Shown: positions 8,080 through 17,694 of the stretch, in pieces
Layout: each line of letters begins with the position of its first letter
How positions within the stretch are numbered: the first letter of the stretch is position 1
NCBI GenBank assembly: GCA_965249965.1
Contig: OZ252262.1
Location: 744,001-808,000 of the forward strand
Reading direction: 5' to 3'
Source of the DNA: HXMU1420-13 sp965249965
GTDB lineage: Bacteria; Bacteroidota; Rhodothermia; Balneolales; Balneolaceae
DNA length: 64,000 bases
Made by a program: the position numbers and the translations under genes
Notes under the pieces: model-generated
The model's input: the letters and a program-made list of their open reading frames with translations, nothing else
The model's database searches: none
Told to the model about the DNA's origin: nothing

Positions 8080-10560
8080 ATGGCAAAGAAAAAGAATTTA
8101 TCTGAGGTAGAAGTTCGAACCGGACTTAACAAAGAATCCCTAAGAGAGGATATCAAACTTCATTTACGCCACACATTAGCGAAAGATGAGTTTTCAAAAA
8201 CACCCTGGGACGAATATCGAAGTGTTGTTTTAACGTTAATTGATCGCTTGCATGATAAGTGGATAAAAACACAACAACATTATCATCACTCGGGTGTGAA
8301 ACGAGTGTACTATTTGTCGATGGAATATTTAATCGGCAGGCTGCTTGATAACATGGTAGTAAATTTAGATGTGCAACAAGAAGTTGCGGATGCAGTTGCT
8401 GATTTAGGGTTAGACTATGACGTACTGAAGAACGCAGAATGGGACGCAGGGCTTGGAAATGGTGGACTTGGAAGATTAGCAGCTTGTTTCCTGGATTCGA
8501 TGGCGACTTTAGGTGTCCCGGCTACAGGTTATGGTCTTAGATATGATTATGGAATTTTCTACCAGGAGATCCAAAATGGGTATCAGATTGAAAAACCAGA
8601 TTTATGGTTGAGATATGGAAACCCTTGGGACATTGTTCGCCCTAAAATCCAGTATCCCGTTGAATTTTACGGTCATCAACACATGGCGCCAAAATCTGGT
8701 GGCGGAATTGACTATAAGTGGGATAATACAGAAAAAGTGCTGGCTGTAGCGTACGATACCATGATTCCCGGGTACGATAATAACATCGTCAACAATCTTC
8801 GCCTCTGGAAAGCAGAATCGGATACTGCACTGGATCTTCATAGTTTTAATCAAGGTCAATACATTGATGCTGTTCGTGAAAATCAGTTAGAACAGAACAT
8901 CACGCGGGTGCTTTATCCAAATGATAAAGTGTTTGTTGGCCAGGAACTGCGGTTGAAACAAGAATATTTTCTGGTATCTGCATCCATGCAAGACATCATC
9001 CGAAGATTTAAAAATCAAACCGACGATTGGACTAAATTCCCAGAAAAAGTGGCCGTTCAGTGTAATGACACGCATCCAAATCTTGCCATTCCAGAACTAA
9101 TGCGCGTTTTACTCGACGAAGTTGACATGGGTTGGGATCAGGCGTGGGACATTACCACAAAAACGATGGCCTATACAAACCACACCTTACTTCCAGAAGC
9201 TTTGGAAAAGTGGCCTGTCACTTTAATGAAGAACCTGTTACCGCGCCATTTAAACATCATCTACGAAATCAATCGCCGATTTATGGATGTGATTAAAGTG
9301 AAATTCGGGGATGATAAACAGAAAATGAGCCAGCTTAGTATTGTTGGTGAGGGCGAAAATCCTGTGGTTCATATGGCTCACCTGGGAATTGTTGGGTCCC
9401 ATAAAGTAAATGGTGTTGCAGCGTTACATTCCAGATTGTTAGTGGAAAATATGTTCCATGATTTTAATGAGTTATACCCCGACAAATTTACCAACAAGAC
9501 CAACGGAATTACCCCTCGACGATGGTTGAAGCAATGCAATGTGGAGCTTTCTGCTTTGATAAGTAAAAATATTGGGGAAGATTGGGTTACCGATCTGGAT
9601 AAACTTCAGGATCTCGAACCTTTTGCAGAGGATAAAAAGTTCAGAAAAGAATTCGCAAAAATTAAGTTGGCAAATAAACAACGACTGGCCGATTACATTT
9701 TTGAAACGCAAGGAATAAAAGTTGATCCAAACTCGCTATTTGATATTCAAATTAAGCGAATTCATGAATACAAGCGCCAATTGATGGCAGCACTGCACGT
9801 TATTACACTGTACAATCGAATCAAAGAAAATCCAGATTTAGACATTGTACCAAGAACCGTAATTTTTGGTGGAAAAGCTGCTCCGGGGTATGCTATGGCT
9901 AAAATGCATATCAAATTAATAAATGCGATCGGTGATTTGGTGAATAACGATCCGGAAGTAAAGGATAAACTGAAGTGTATCTTCCTGGATAATTACCGAG
10001 TTACACTTGCTGAAATTATGATTCCGGCAGCAGATTTATCAGAACAAATCTCAACTGCAGGGATGGAAGCATCAGGAACCGGTAATATGAAATTCGCTCT
10101 TAATGGGGCTTTGACCATTGGTACTCTCGATGGTGCAAATGTAGAGATTAAAGAAGAAGTGGGTGATGATAACATTTTCATCTTCGGATTAACCGTAGAG
10201 GAAGTTGATGAGCTTCGCCGGTCAGGGTATGATTCGCAGGCTTACTATCATGGAAATGCAGAATTGAAGCGCGCTTTAGATCAAATCAAAAATGGCTTCT
10301 TCTCACCAGGTGATAAGCACCTTTTTGACCCAATTATTAATGCTTTATTGCACCAAAACGACTATTTCATGGTGCTTGCAGATTACGAATCGTATGTGAA
10401 GGAACAGGAAAAAGTTGAAAAATTATTCCGTAACCAGGAAGAATGGATGCGAAAAGCGGTAATCAATGTGGCGAAAGTTGGCAAGTTTTCCAGCGATAGA
10501 ACCATTAAAGATTATAACGACGAAATTTGGCAATCAGATTATGTTGAATTACCCGTCTAA
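8080..10560 (+). CDS. glgP: Glycogen/starch phosphorylase
   Basis: The enzyme uses phosphate to cleave terminal alpha-1,4-glucosyl bonds and releases glucose-1-phosphate. The 826-residue protein is typical of the family. It contains RVYYLSMEYLIGRLLDNM, the glycine-rich GLGNGGLGRLAACFLDSMATL, NDTHPNLAIPELMRVLLDE, TNKTNGITPRRWL and the pyridoxal-phosphate site EASGTGNMKFALNGALTIGTLDGANVEI, with the PLP lysine at K671. It appears to be a single-gene unit between the operator at 8043 and a strong terminator at 10576. No other glycogen gene is nearby. Confidence 0.97.
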   Translation: MAKKKNLSEVEVRTGLNKESLREDIKLHLRHTLAKDEFSKTPWDEYRSVVLTLIDRLHDKWIKTQQHYHHSGVKRVYYLSMEYLIGRLLDNMVVNLDVQQEVADAVADLGLDYDVLKNAEWDAGLGNGGLGRLAACFLDSMATLGVPATGYGLRYDYGIFYQEIQNGYQIEKPDLWLRYGNPWDIVRPKIQYPVEFYGHQHMAPKSGGGIDYKWDNTEKVLAVAYDTMIPGYDNNIVNNLRLWKAESDTALDLHSFNQGQYIDAVRENQLEQNITRVLYPNDKVFVGQELRLKQEYFLVSASMQDIIRRFKNQTDDWTKFPEKVAVQCNDTHPNLAIPELMRVLLDEVDMGWDQAWDITTKTMAYTNHTLLPEALEKWPVTLMKNLLPRHLNIIYEINRRFMDVIKVKFGDDKQKMSQLSIVGEGENPVVHMAHLGIVGSHKVNGVAALHSRLLVENMFHDFNELYPDKFTNKTNGITPRRWLKQCNVELSALISKNIGEDWVTDLDKLQDLEPFAEDKKFRKEFAKIKLANKQRLADYIFETQGIKVDPNSLFDIQIKRIHEYKRQLMAALHVITLYNRIKENPDLDIVPRTVIFGGKAAPGYAMAKMHIKLINAIGDLVNNDPEVKDKLKCIFLDNYRVTLAEIMIPAADLSEQISTAGMEASGTGNMKFALNGALTIGTLDGANVEIKEEVGDDNIFIFGLTVEEVDELRRSGYDSQAYYHGNAELKRALDQIKNGFFSPGDKHLFDPIINALLHQNDYFMVLADYESYVKEQEKVEKLFRNQEEWMRKAVINVAKVGKFSSDRTIKDYNDEIWQSDYVELPV

Positions 10561-10575
10561 TTAGTCTTAGAAATT

Positions 10576-10615
10576 AAAAAAGCCGGAATGGAAAGCATCT
10601 GTTTCGGCTTTTTTT
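10576..10615 (+). terminator. Intrinsic terminator of glgP
   Basis: Ten-base arms AAAAAAGCCG and CGGCTTTTTT enclose a 19-base loop, and the right arm runs on into a T-tract. It lies 15 bases after the glgP stop. Confidence 0.85.
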
Positions 10616-10640
10616 ATATTGAGCAATCAAAAATATTCTC

Positions 10641-11612
10641 ATGAATCAAATTCCACAATCCCAGATAGATACCACAAGCACCCCAGCCGATAGTGCTATT
10701 TTTGAATCAGTACCGAATCTGGATATTCCTAATCCAACCGATTATACCATTGGTGAAATCTTCAATTATATCGGTGATTTCCTTCAAGTAACGTTATTCA
10801 AAATCCAGGATACACCCGTTACTTTTCTCTCTATCATTATTTTTATCCTTTTCATTATCGGCTTTACTTACCTGGGCTCATTTATGAAGCGGTTTTTAAA
10901 GGATAAGATTCTACCCCGCTTTATTAGTGATAGTGGCTTGCGATACACCCTTGCCCGAATGTCTCAATATGTGATTGTGATTATAGGGATATTTGTTTCC
11001 TTTCAGTTTTTAGGAATTGACCTTACAGGATTGGCTGTAATATTCGGTTTTCTTTCTGTAGGTATTGGTTTTGGCTTGCAAAATGTAACTTCAAATTTCA
11101 TCTCAGGTTTAATTGTATTGTTCGAACGCCCCATTAGTGTGGGCGATCGTGTTGAAGTTAACGGTATTGAGGGGGATGTTGAAGAGATCAACATTCGATC
11201 AACCAAAGTGAAAACACTACAGAATATCTCTATCATTGTGCCCAACAGTGAATTTGTAAGTAAAGATGTAATCAACTACTCTCATGGCGATCCCTCTTAT
11301 TTATTAGTTGTTGATGTTGGAGTTTCCTACGGTTCGGATTTAGATAAAGTATTAAAGGCACTTGATGAAGTAGCTGTTGAAAGCAAAAACGTACTCAAAC
11401 GACCTAAACATCGAATCCACTTGCGAAGTTTTGGTGATTCTGCCTGGAATATGAAGCTACTGGTCATGATTCCTGAAGTTAGAAACCGATACAATGTATT
11501 GAATGAGCTTAATCAGGCGATCGTACATAAATTCCGAGAAAACGATATCGAGATTCCATTTCCGCAACGCGATATTAATTTCAGGAATGAGTTACAGAAG
11601 GGTGACTCTTAA
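10641..11612 (+). CDS. Mechanosensitive ion channel, MscS family
   Basis: The 323-residue protein has an N-terminal stretch of about 50 polar residues, then hydrophobic helices around 55-80, 95-125 and 130-150. The pore-lining helix (GLAVIFGFLSVGIGFGLQNVTSNFISGLIVLFERPISVGDRVEVNG) carries the MscS Ala/Gly-rich TM3 and the start of the beta domain. The GDVEEINIRSTKVKT segment and the C-terminal alpha/beta domain (EIPFPQRDINF) follow. MscS channels open under membrane tension and release solutes on osmotic downshock. It is probably a single-gene unit. Confidence 0.94.
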   Translation: MNQIPQSQIDTTSTPADSAIFESVPNLDIPNPTDYTIGEIFNYIGDFLQVTLFKIQDTPVTFLSIIIFILFIIGFTYLGSFMKRFLKDKILPRFISDSGLRYTLARMSQYVIVIIGIFVSFQFLGIDLTGLAVIFGFLSVGIGFGLQNVTSNFISGLIVLFERPISVGDRVEVNGIEGDVEEINIRSTKVKTLQNISIIVPNSEFVSKDVINYSHGDPSYLLVVDVGVSYGSDLDKVLKALDEVAVESKNVLKRPKHRIHLRSFGDSAWNMKLLVMIPEVRNRYNVLNELNQAIVHKFRENDIEIPFPQRDINFRNELQKGDS

Positions 11613-11742
11613 TATTCAGGTTAATCAGCAAATATCATTATTCCCAAACATAAATATTATTGTTCTATTGAATATTTAGATTGGTTTTTGCATTTTTTGA
11701 ACTTACGGAATGTAAGATTAATAAAAATAACTGGGTATAAAC

Positions 11743-12129
11743 ATGTCACAACCAATTATCACAAATATTAGTAGCAATTCAAATTCAAGTGTCTTAATCC
11801 TTGAAGTTACAGGGGGTAAAAGTACAACTTCTCCAGACAACGTTGTTACGGGGTATACACTGCGAAATGGAGATTCAGCATCAGGTATTTCTTTACCTGT
11901 ATATGGAAGATTTGACTATGCAATGCGTATGGTCCAAGTTTATGTAAATGGTGAACGAAATGTAATTTGGTATCATCCAGGACCAGCACCTGGTAACCCT
12001 GGTGAATTAGGTTACAGTATCTATATAGGTGCGGATAGCCGAACTCCTGCATGGAATGGACCGGCCGGTTCTAGTAAATTTAAATTAAATGTCACCGATC
12101 AGAATACCATCACAATCTCACCCGATTAG
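11743..12129 (+). CDS. Hypothetical protein, beta-rich, 128 residues
   Basis: I do not recognise this protein. It has no signal peptide, no membrane segment and no cysteine. It is rich in Asn, Ser, Gly and Thr and has an alternating pattern that suggests a small beta-sandwich (IITNISSNSNSSVLILEV, YAMRMVQVYVNG, KFKLNVTDQNTITI). A Pro/Gly-rich loop (HPGPAPGNPG) lies near residue 80. It stands alone, with a 130-base A+T-rich upstream region that includes the small inverted repeat CTTAC...GTAAG (11702-11716), and it ends before a strong terminator. The isolated unit with its own signals suggests a real, separately regulated gene. Confidence 0.7.
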   Translation: MSQPIITNISSNSNSSVLILEVTGGKSTTSPDNVVTGYTLRNGDSASGISLPVYGRFDYAMRMVQVYVNGERNVIWYHPGPAPGNPGELGYSIYIGADSRTPAWNGPAGSSKFKLNVTDQNTITISPD

Positions 12130-12160
12130 TTGTCTACTTCATCAGTAAATTAACTTAATA

Positions 12161-12196
12161 AAAAAAGCCACTTCCATTATTGAAAGTGGCTTTTTT
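12161..12196 (+). terminator. Intrinsic terminator of the 128-residue protein gene
   Basis: The arms AAAAAAGCCACTTC and GAAAGTGGCTTTTTT pair around a short loop and carry A- and T-tracts on both sides. It can therefore serve the rightward gene and possibly the leftward gene ending at 12250. Confidence 0.85.
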
Positions 12197-12249
12197 GGTT
12201 ACTGAGGTTGAAAAAGTTTGGGCTTCTTCCAACCTCAATCACTTTGAGA

Positions 12250-15200
12250 CTATCTATTAATAGGTACTGCAGGGTTTTCGATTTCCTGGATTACCTGCTC
12301 ATATTCTCCGTTCCAAATGGCTTCCAACTTTTCGAGCTGCACATCCACTTTAGCAGCCAAATCTTCAAATACTGCATATTGTTGAGCGGTTGGTCGGCCG
12401 AATCCTGTGGCAACCGTACTTTTCAAAGCAGCTAATTTGTTGTTCAATTTGATTGGGAAGTTCAGCACATCCTGAATAGCCTCAGCTTTGGTTTGAACCA
12501 ATTCCATCTCAATTTCACCAATGGCTTTGGTAAGTTCTTTCACACGAGTGGTAAGCTCTTCATTGTCTGAAAATTCAGCCATCATGGTCGTGATTTCCTT
12601 TGTAACAGATCGAATTTCGTTAATTGCTTTATGAGTCGTATCTAACTTTGCATTAATGGTTTGAACCAACTCAAATTGTGCAATTAAATCGTCCTGACTT
12701 ATATCCACCAACCTGGGATCTTTTTTCACTTCAAATTGCTGCTCACCTACCATATCATCACCAATATGCATGCGAACGGTATAGGTGCCCGGCACAGCTA
12801 ATGGGCCGGAAGTGTTCCCCGCCCAAAGTATCTGACGGCCATCTAAATTTGTTACCCCAGGATATCGAAGATTCCAGACAAACTTATTCAAACCGGATTT
12901 GTTTGGAACAACCGTTGAGCGAGTTTGATCTTCTTCTTCATAAAATAATGGAGATTCTCTTACCTCTCGGCCTCTCGCGTCTTCCGTACTTGAAAAGGTT
13001 TGAATCGTATTGCCGCGCATATCAAGAAACTCAAGTTTAATTTCCTCCTCTTGTTTTTCATCCAATTTGAAAAATACTATTGCGCCATTTTCAGGGTTTT
13101 GTCCTACAAGTGGACCGCCATTAGATCCTCCGCCGCCAAATAAATATGGATCTTCGGGATCGAACAAATGGTGATCTGCTTTCGCAATATCTTCGGTCAT
13201 TTGATGAAGTACCGGAAGGTGATCAAGCACCCAAAAAGAACGGCCTTGTGTTGCAACGATCAAGTCTTTGTCTCGTTTATGAACAGCTAAATCGGTTATA
13301 GGAGTAGCAGGGAGATTTAGTTGCAGAGGTTGCCAGTCGTCACCTGCATTAAAGGAAACATACACCCCGGTTTCGGTTCCTGCATAGAGTAAACCTGATA
13401 CATTTGGATCTTCGCGAACCACTCTGGTGAAATCCAGTTCCGGAATACCATCAGTAATCTTATCCCAACTTCTGCCATAATTTGTTGTACGATAAATCAT
13501 TGGTTGGAAGTCCCCAAATTTGTAACGGGTAGCCGCAAAATATGCTGTTCCTGAATCATGCTGAGATGCATCTAAGATACTGATCAGAGATTCAGGTAAT
13601 CCTCGGGGAGTTACATTGTCCCAGGTTTCGCCGTTATCCCGGCTGATGTGAATCAAGCCATCATCAGAACCTGCCCACATTAACCCAGGCTCAATTGAAG
13701 ATTCTACAAACGTAAAAATGGTATTGTAATATTCAACAGAAGTATCATCTTTTGTTATTGGTCCGCCAGACTCCCTTTGCTTTTCTTTGTCATTACGAGA
13801 TAAGTCGGGGCTGATATCTTCCCAACTCATGCCTTCATCCGTAGATCTGTGTACATACTGAGACGTTGCATACAGTACATCAGGATTATGTGGGGAAACA
13901 ATGATCGGGAACGTCCACTGGAATCTATATTTCAATTGATCGGCACCAGAACCCATAGGGTTATCCGGCCAGATATCGATACGATCATTTAGACGCAGGC
14001 TTGCATCATAACGAGATAGAGAGCCACCGTAACAACCCCCATAAGTTACATCATGATTTTCCGGATCAACTGCGATGTAACCCGACTCGCACCCTGCAAC
14101 TCTCCACCAATCATCTTCATCAATTCCGAAACCATTTGTTCGGCTCATTATCGCAAATGTAGAATTATCCTGCTGAGCGCCATAAATCATGTATGGGAAT
14201 TGATTGTCGACCGCTACCTGATAGATTTGGGCCGTTGCTGATGTATGATATGAAGTCCAGCTTTGGCCACCATTGTAGGTTACCTGACCACCGCCATCAT
14301 CGCCAATTACCATACGATCAGGATTGTTGGTTGCAATCCAAAGGTCGTGATGATCTCCATGTGGAGTGCGGATTCTGCTGAATGTTTTACCGCCGTCGAT
14401 AGACTTCCAGAACCCAACATTCAATACATACAAAACGTCTTCATTTTGCGGATCGGTGATAACTTTTGAATAGTACCATGCACGTTGTCTCAAATTTCTA
14501 TCGGCACTAACTCTGGTCCAAGAATCGCCCGCGTCTTCACTTCTAAAAAGTCCACCACCCCGGGCATTTTCAACAATCGCGAACACTCTGTCCGAATTCA
14601 CCGGCGAAACCGATACTCCAATTTTTCCTATCATGCCTTTTGGCATTCCTGGGTTTCGGGTTATTTCCTTCCAACTTTCACCACCATCTGTACTTTTAAA
14701 TAATCCAGATCCTTCTCCACCACTACTCATTTCATATTCGGTGCGATAAGCTTCCCACATAGCGGCGTACAAAATACGAGGGTTATTTGGATCAACAGCG
14801 ATATCCACCGCGCCTGTTTTATCATCACGATAAAGCACTTTATTCCAGGTTTTTCCACCATCTGTAGTTTTATACACCCCGCGATCATTGCTTTCCATAT
14901 TCCCGAAAAGTTTACCCATTGCTGCTATCCAAACTACATCCGGGTTGGTTGGGTGTATTTCGATATCACCAATAAATTGGGTATTTCCCAATCCCAAATA
15001 CTCCCAGGTTTTTCCTGCATCGGTCGACCGATACATACCGTCACCCGCACTCATATTCCCGCGAATATCTGTTTCTCCCATGCCTACGTAAATTACATTT
15101 GGGTCAGAGTCAGCTACATCAATAGCGCCAACCGAGCCGGTTTTAAAATAACCATCGCTAATGTTTTCCCAGGTATTTCCGCCATCTATGGTTTTATAAA

Positions 15201-15438
15201 CGCCGCCACCGGTAAACCCGACATAATAGATATAAGGTTGATCGTCGTGACCAGCAACTGCAACGGATCGACCACCTCGAAAAGGTCCTATTTCCCGATA
15301 TTCCAAATCCTGAAACATCATAGCTTCATAGGTTGGATCGTTGGTTTCAGCGCCGTGGCCGAAAATTTGAGCTTGTATATCTGCCATCAAAAAAATACTG
15401 GCAACAAGCATGAGAATTGCACCTGAAAAACGCTTCAT
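12250..15438 (-). CDS. Secreted sortilin/Vps10-like beta-propeller protein
   Basis: The 1062-residue protein starts with a signal peptide (MKRFSGAILMLVASIFLMADIQAQ). It then has many YVTN/BNR-type repeats, seen as recurring S-x-D-x-G-x-x-W blocks: KTIDGGNTWENI, RSTDAGKTWEYL, KTTDGGKTWNKV, KSTDGGESWKEI, RSEDAGDSWTRV, ISRDNGETWDNV. They span roughly residues 70-720 and would form beta propellers like sortilin Vps10 domains. A beta-sandwich-like region and a C-terminal helical stretch follow (about 930-1050, KEITTMMAEFSDNEELTTRVKELTKAIGEIEMEL). The family is abundant in Bacteroidota and often annotated as glycosyl hydrolase, but no catalytic site is evident. It is probably periplasmic or exported. 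Confidence 0.87.
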   Translation of the reverse strand: MKRFSGAILMLVASIFLMADIQAQIFGHGAETNDPTYEAMMFQDLEYREIGPFRGGRSVAVAGHDDQPYIYYVGFTGGGVYKTIDGGNTWENISDGYFKTGSVGAIDVADSDPNVIYVGMGETDIRGNMSAGDGMYRSTDAGKTWEYLGLGNTQFIGDIEIHPTNPDVVWIAAMGKLFGNMESNDRGVYKTTDGGKTWNKVLYRDDKTGAVDIAVDPNNPRILYAAMWEAYRTEYEMSSGGEGSGLFKSTDGGESWKEITRNPGMPKGMIGKIGVSVSPVNSDRVFAIVENARGGGLFRSEDAGDSWTRVSADRNLRQRAWYYSKVITDPQNEDVLYVLNVGFWKSIDGGKTFSRIRTPHGDHHDLWIATNNPDRMVIGDDGGGQVTYNGGQSWTSYHTSATAQIYQVAVDNQFPYMIYGAQQDNSTFAIMSRTNGFGIDEDDWWRVAGCESGYIAVDPENHDVTYGGCYGGSLSRYDASLRLNDRIDIWPDNPMGSGADQLKYRFQWTFPIIVSPHNPDVLYATSQYVHRSTDEGMSWEDISPDLSRNDKEKQRESGGPITKDDTSVEYYNTIFTFVESSIEPGLMWAGSDDGLIHISRDNGETWDNVTPRGLPESLISILDASQHDSGTAYFAATRYKFGDFQPMIYRTTNYGRSWDKITDGIPELDFTRVVREDPNVSGLLYAGTETGVYVSFNAGDDWQPLQLNLPATPITDLAVHKRDKDLIVATQGRSFWVLDHLPVLHQMTEDIAKADHHLFDPEDPYLFGGGGSNGGPLVGQNPENGAIVFFKLDEKQEEEIKLEFLDMRGNTIQTFSSTEDARGREVRESPLFYEEEDQTRSTVVPNKSGLNKFVWNLRYPGVTNLDGRQILWAGNTSGPLAVPGTYTVRMHIGDDMVGEQQFEVKKDPRLVDISQDDLIAQFELVQTINAKLDTTHKAINEIRSVTKEITTMMAEFSDNEELTTRVKELTKAIGEIEMELVQTKAEAIQDVLNFPIKLNNKLAALKSTVATGFGRPTAQQYAVFEDLAAKVDVQLEKLEAIWNGEYEQVIQEIENPAVPINR

Positions 15439-15583
15439 AAGAATCCCTTTTGTGATTTGTTAGTGTGAAGAGCGAATGAATTACCAAAAGTAGTTATTCA
15501 GAGTCAAGACTTCGGTAAAAAATTGTTAGCCATTTACTATAATTGTAGGCTGCATCTTTTGCACATATATATTACATTAGAGA

Positions 15584-16699
15584 ATGAATAATAAATTTTA
15601 TACAAATTTTAAACTAGGAGAGCTATTTTGCGGACCAGGCGGGATTGGGCTTGGTGCAAAATTAGCTTCTCTAGATCGTAATTTAAAAATTGAACATGCT
15701 TGGGCAACAGATTACGATAGTGACACATGCGAAACGTTTAGACACAATTTAACACCAGATAACCCTGATTCTGTTATTTGTGCAGATGTAAGAAAATTAG
15801 ACTTTAAGAGATTGGAAAATATCTCTCCAGTTGATGGCCTAGCTTTCGGCTTCCCATGTAATGATTTCAGTATTGTCGGTGAACAAAAGGGGATTGATGG
15901 GGTTTATGGCCCATTATATAGTTATTGTGTCAAAGCTATTAACTACTTTAAACCAAAATGGTTTTTAGCAGAGAATGTTGGCGGATTACGAAACTCAAAT
16001 GATGGAAATGCTTTTTTAAATATTTTAGATGAATTCAAAAGAGAAGGGTATAAACTTACACCGCACTTATACAAATTTGAGAAATACGGGATACCTCAAG
16101 CACGGCATAGAATAATTATTATTGGAATTAGAGAAGATTTGGATGTCACATTTAAAGTACCTTCACCAAATGAATATTTTCATATTGATAACACTGCAAA
16201 AACAGCGATTGAAGCCCCACCAATTGCACCTGGCACACCCAATAATGAGTTGACAAGTCACGCAAGGGCAGTAATTGAAAGATTAAAATATATCAAACCT
16301 GGTGAGAATGCATTCACGGCTGAGATTCCTGAGCATTTACAGTTAAATGTTAAAGGTGCTAAAATTAGCCAAATTTATAAACGTTTAGACCCAAATAAGC
16401 CATCATATACAGTTACTGGTAGTGGTGGTGGTGGAACCCATGTGTACCATTGGAGTGAGAATAGAGCGCTGACCAATCGAGAACGCGCTAGGTTACAAAC
16501 CTTTCCAGATGATTACTTTTTTTGTGGATCAAAAGAAAGTGTTAGAAAACAAGTTGGTATGGCTGTACCTGCGAATGGAGCGAAAATAATTTTTGACGCA
16601 TTATTAAATTCATTCTTAGGACTAGAATATCAATATGTAGAACCTAATATTAAACTTCAAAACAAATTATTATCACCTAAAATAGCTTATGATTACTGA
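15584..16699 (+). CDS. DNA (cytosine-5-)-methyltransferase of a type II R-M system
   Basis: The 371-residue protein carries the C5-methyltransferase motifs in order: motif I GELFCGPGGIGLGAK (about 12-26), the catalytic motif IV with C92 in GFPCNDFS, motif VI AENV (129-132), motif VIII QARHR (172-176), motif IX RERARLQTFPDDYFF (about 299-313) and motif X KQVGMAVPANG. Motif IV reads GFPC instead of the usual GPPC. The target-recognition region lies around 190-285. The gene overlaps the nuclease gene by 11 bases. Base composition is clearly more A+T-rich than the flanks, which suggests horizontal transfer. It methylates the host's own sites against the partner nuclease. Confidence 0.94.
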   Translation: MNNKFYTNFKLGELFCGPGGIGLGAKLASLDRNLKIEHAWATDYDSDTCETFRHNLTPDNPDSVICADVRKLDFKRLENISPVDGLAFGFPCNDFSIVGEQKGIDGVYGPLYSYCVKAINYFKPKWFLAENVGGLRNSNDGNAFLNILDEFKREGYKLTPHLYKFEKYGIPQARHRIIIIGIREDLDVTFKVPSPNEYFHIDNTAKTAIEAPPIAPGTPNNELTSHARAVIERLKYIKPGENAFTAEIPEHLQLNVKGAKISQIYKRLDPNKPSYTVTGSGGGGTHVYHWSENRALTNRERARLQTFPDDYFFCGSKESVRKQVGMAVPANGAKIIFDALLNSFLGLEYQYVEPNIKLQNKLLSPKIAYDY

Positions 16700-17654
16700 T
16701 AATTTATTTGATGAAGTGTTACTAATACCTGCAATCGAAGGTTGTGATAAACTTTGCATTATATCTGGTTATGCCACATCGGCAATGACTTTTCATCATA
16801 TAAAAAACTTAATAGAAGACTTTGATTTAGACATTGAGTTAAATCTGATATTAGGAATGACATCATATGATGGGATTTCTATTGGAAACCATAAAGGATT
16901 TATCCAACTAGTTGAAAATGAATTTAAAGGTAGACTTACTTGTAATTATAACTTTAATAACCCGCCAGTTCATTCAAAGATATACACTTGGATTAAAGAT
17001 GATATACCATGTTTAGGTTACTTAGGTTCTGCTAACTATTCTCAAAGAGCTTTTTTTGGTAAATCGCGAGAAGTTATGATTAAATGTGACCCAAGAGAAA
17101 CCTTAAATTATTACAACCTAATTGAACCTAGTACAATCTCATGTACTCATAATGAAATTGAAGATAGCATCCTGATTTATAGGGAATCAAATGCGAATAG
17201 ATCAAAGATAAAAGATCTTGATGATTTAGACTTTGGTTCTATCGATGGTTTAGAATCTGTTACTGTTTCATTTATAAATCGTTATGGTAAAATTTCAGAA
17301 AGATCTAGTTTAAATTGGGGTCAACGTCCTGATGTAGGTAGGGAGCCAAATCAAGCCTATATTCCTCTCAAGTCTGAAATTTATAAAACATCTTTTTTCC
17401 CAGAAGTTGGACGTCATTTCACTGTTACAACTGACGATGGTAAAGTACTTATTTGTTCCCGAGCTCAAGAAAACGGAAAAGCCATACATACACCTCACAA
17501 TAATAGTTTAATTGGTGAGTATTTTAGAAATAGGCTTAATGTGCCAAATGGAGCACTTGTCACAATGGAAGATTTCAAGAGATATGGCAGATATGATGTA
17601 GAATTTCAAAAGATAGATGAAGAAAATTACTACATGAACTTTTCTGCAAATTAA
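16689..17654 (+). CDS. Type II restriction endonuclease, NgoFVII/PLD family
   Basis: The 321-residue protein shows the phospholipase-D-type HxK site in VHSKIYTWIKDD (H95, K97) followed by GYLGSANYSQRAF (G113, N116, S118). This is the arrangement of the NgoFVII restriction endonuclease family, metal-independent nucleases that act as dimers of one HKD motif each. The start ATG overlaps the end of the methyltransferase gene by 11 bases, a normal R-M operon. The N-terminal IPAIEGCDKLCIISGYAT also fits the family. The namesake is, as I recall, specific for GCSGC; the target here is not determined. The gene is A+T-rich like its partner. Confidence 0.87.
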   Translation: MITDNLFDEVLLIPAIEGCDKLCIISGYATSAMTFHHIKNLIEDFDLDIELNLILGMTSYDGISIGNHKGFIQLVENEFKGRLTCNYNFNNPPVHSKIYTWIKDDIPCLGYLGSANYSQRAFFGKSREVMIKCDPRETLNYYNLIEPSTISCTHNEIEDSILIYRESNANRSKIKDLDDLDFGSIDGLESVTVSFINRYGKISERSSLNWGQRPDVGREPNQAYIPLKSEIYKTSFFPEVGRHFTVTTDDGKVLICSRAQENGKAIHTPHNNSLIGEYFRNRLNVPNGALVTMEDFKRYGRYDVEFQKIDEENYYMNFSAN

Positions 17655-17694
17655 TTTGAATTATGCTTTGAAAACCTAATTCTTTATAAAGTAA

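Noticed and set aside
14953..15426. 157-codon ORF opposite the sortilin-like gene
   Set aside because: It lies entirely inside the well-supported minus-strand gene, has no motif, and shows the codon pattern of an antisense shadow.
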